A stretch of 64,000 nt of DNA from Crotophaga sulcirostris (taxonomy: Eukaryota > Chordata > Aves > Cuculiformes > Crotophagidae). Positions 62,606 to 64,000 of the stretch are shown in pieces. Below the pieces are notes generated by a model. It saw only the letters and a list, made by a program, of their open reading frames with translations. It was not told where the DNA came from and did no database searches. The stretch covers positions 1,097,169-1,161,168 of the forward strand of contig VYZB01000222.1 in assembly GCA_013397455.1 (NCBI GenBank), written 5' to 3'. Position 1 is the stretch's first letter. Each line of letters opens with the position of its first letter. The position numbers and the translations under genes were made by a program.

Positions 62606-64000
62606 AGGGGTTAAAAATCCTACCTGTATGAAAGTGAAATTAACTATGAATACCTAGAACTGATAAAATATCGGAGCCTTAACAGCTAGGCACCAGCGAA
62701 ACGTCTCTAACAGTAAAACGACAACAAGTAAATTAACAGTTTGGAAAAAGCTTCATGGGGTAAATTCTACCAAGGTAACAGGCGACGGTAGGAGGATCTC
62801 TTTTGTAGAACAGTTAAGTAATCTCTCATAGTTCCACCCCAAAAATCATGAAAGGGGAAAATACTGAAATTTGTGGAATGTTTGCTACAGTAAAAATAGT
62901 GGAAACCCTAAACATTCATTACTGGAAATGAGGTAAAAGATAACAGTACACAAATCGAAAGTAACATATCAAATTACTTGTTGACTTTGCTCTTACTCAC
63001 ACAATGCAAACAGTAGGAAGATAATATATATATAATAGATATATAATAGAAATTTAAGTTTGTCACTATTGTATAAATCCCATACTAATAAGAAATATGA
63101 GATGGTGATNATTATATTTCTCTTCACATTTGAAGTTTGAGTACAATTTCTATGAAGTCAGAGATTGAAGACAAGAGTCCAAGATCACTGTCATCTTTCA
63201 ACACTGGTGCAATGTGCTAAATGAAAAGCCATCTGATCAATCAAAAGAGGGATAACAGTCTGCTCCACAAAGACCACTAGGCTCAGAATATGAATTCTAC
63301 TTTTTTCCTTTGCCACTTAATGACATGAGGAAACAAGAGAGAATCACATTTTTCTGATGGAAATATCGACACTCTACTTGCAACAAACCTTAATATAGAA
63401 AATTCTATTTCCCTTAAGGGCAATGACTCCTTCCAGGTATATTAAATCAGTTCTAATCTTAATTTTTAATCTTAATCTCATAGTTAGGCGTCTTATTTCT
63501 TTAATAAAGATGCCACATAATTTTGCTTCTTATAGCAGCTTTTTACTCAGTTCTTCCCAAGTATCTTCTTCTGCCTAAGAGATTCCACTCCTCTCTTCTA
63601 CCATTTCTGTGATGCTATCTATTTGTGCCTACACCAGTACCCCTGCCCCTTGGCACCCCCTACCTACAAATTAATTTTTCATGAAACCAAACCTTTATGA
63701 GACCTACCAAAGAATTACACAATGTCTTTTTAGGCAATTGATATCTTTCACCTTCTTGGTCACCAAAAACTTTTGTTGCTATTGATTTTTCTTCTAGTAT
63801 CAGGTCAGATAAGAATTTTCTCCACTTCTGGTATGCAAACAAGCCAACAGTTGCAACAGCCAACACATGGGGTTCTGACTAGGCTTGGGCTGAGAGGGAC
63901 ACACATTATCACCACCTGCTACTTGTCCACTGGACAAAGGTTGTGTTTCACACTCTTTGGTGGCCTTGCTGTTCTGAAATAAAAATGCCCCTCAGAAGCA
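62606..64000. other. AT-rich region without recognised gene
   Basis: About 1.4 kb right of the solo LTR. It contains a short TATA-type repeat at 63024-63050 and a single N at 63110. No protein-like frame or repeat family is recognised up to the window edge. Confidence 0.55.

Noticed and set aside
62201..62614. 137-codon plus-strand open frame
   Set aside because: It is antisense to the solo LTR at 62035-62605 and is explained by that element.

Overview
The window looks like nuclear DNA of a bird, most likely from a draft assembly. It is AT-rich and carries several CR1 LINE fragments of avian type. The younger ones end in an 8-base tail built on TGATACTG and the older ones in an AATCATAGAATGG-type tail. 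It also carries an LTR family I recognise as widespread in bird genomes. Assembly gaps lie at 2329-2333, 33214-33326 and 57881-57895, with single Ns at 26717 and 63110. There is no operon, no bacterial or viral gene set, no rRNA and no tRNA I can support.

No protein-coding gene can be confidently identified. Nearly all open frames are short chance frames. The exceptions are two CR1 ORF2 fragments (54554-54937 minus, 56213-56674 plus). The window is best read as intergenic or intronic sequence. A few segments have splice-like edges and an open frame and may be exons of an unidentified gene or lncRNA: 4614-4766 minus, 12312-12371 plus, 19232-19312 plus and 32773-32957 minus. These are hypotheses only.

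Layout: 1-10840 is unique-looking AT-rich DNA with small simple repeats. 10841-10983 is a young CR1 3' end. 10984-34325 is mostly non-repetitive, with A/C-rich tracts, a 24-base palindrome (16825-16848) and a double hairpin (23807-23870). 34326-34645 and 40626-40785 are older CR1 copies on the minus strand. About 41200-41905 is a probable solo LTR on the plus strand. 41906-53429 is AT-rich unique DNA. 53430-56670 is a CR1 cluster. 62035-62605 is a solo avian LTR on the minus strand.

The most interesting structure is in the CR1 cluster. Two CR1 pieces in opposite orientation (54466-54902 and 56205-56663) share a 47-base end with one mismatch and otherwise complement each other as parts of one element. 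Both junctions also carry the same 7-base TATTCTG. The simplest reading is one CR1 insertion later broken by a roughly 1.76 kb inversion with staggered breaks. Next to it, a young CR1 3' end (53577-53665) sits inside an old decayed CR1 (53430-53710).
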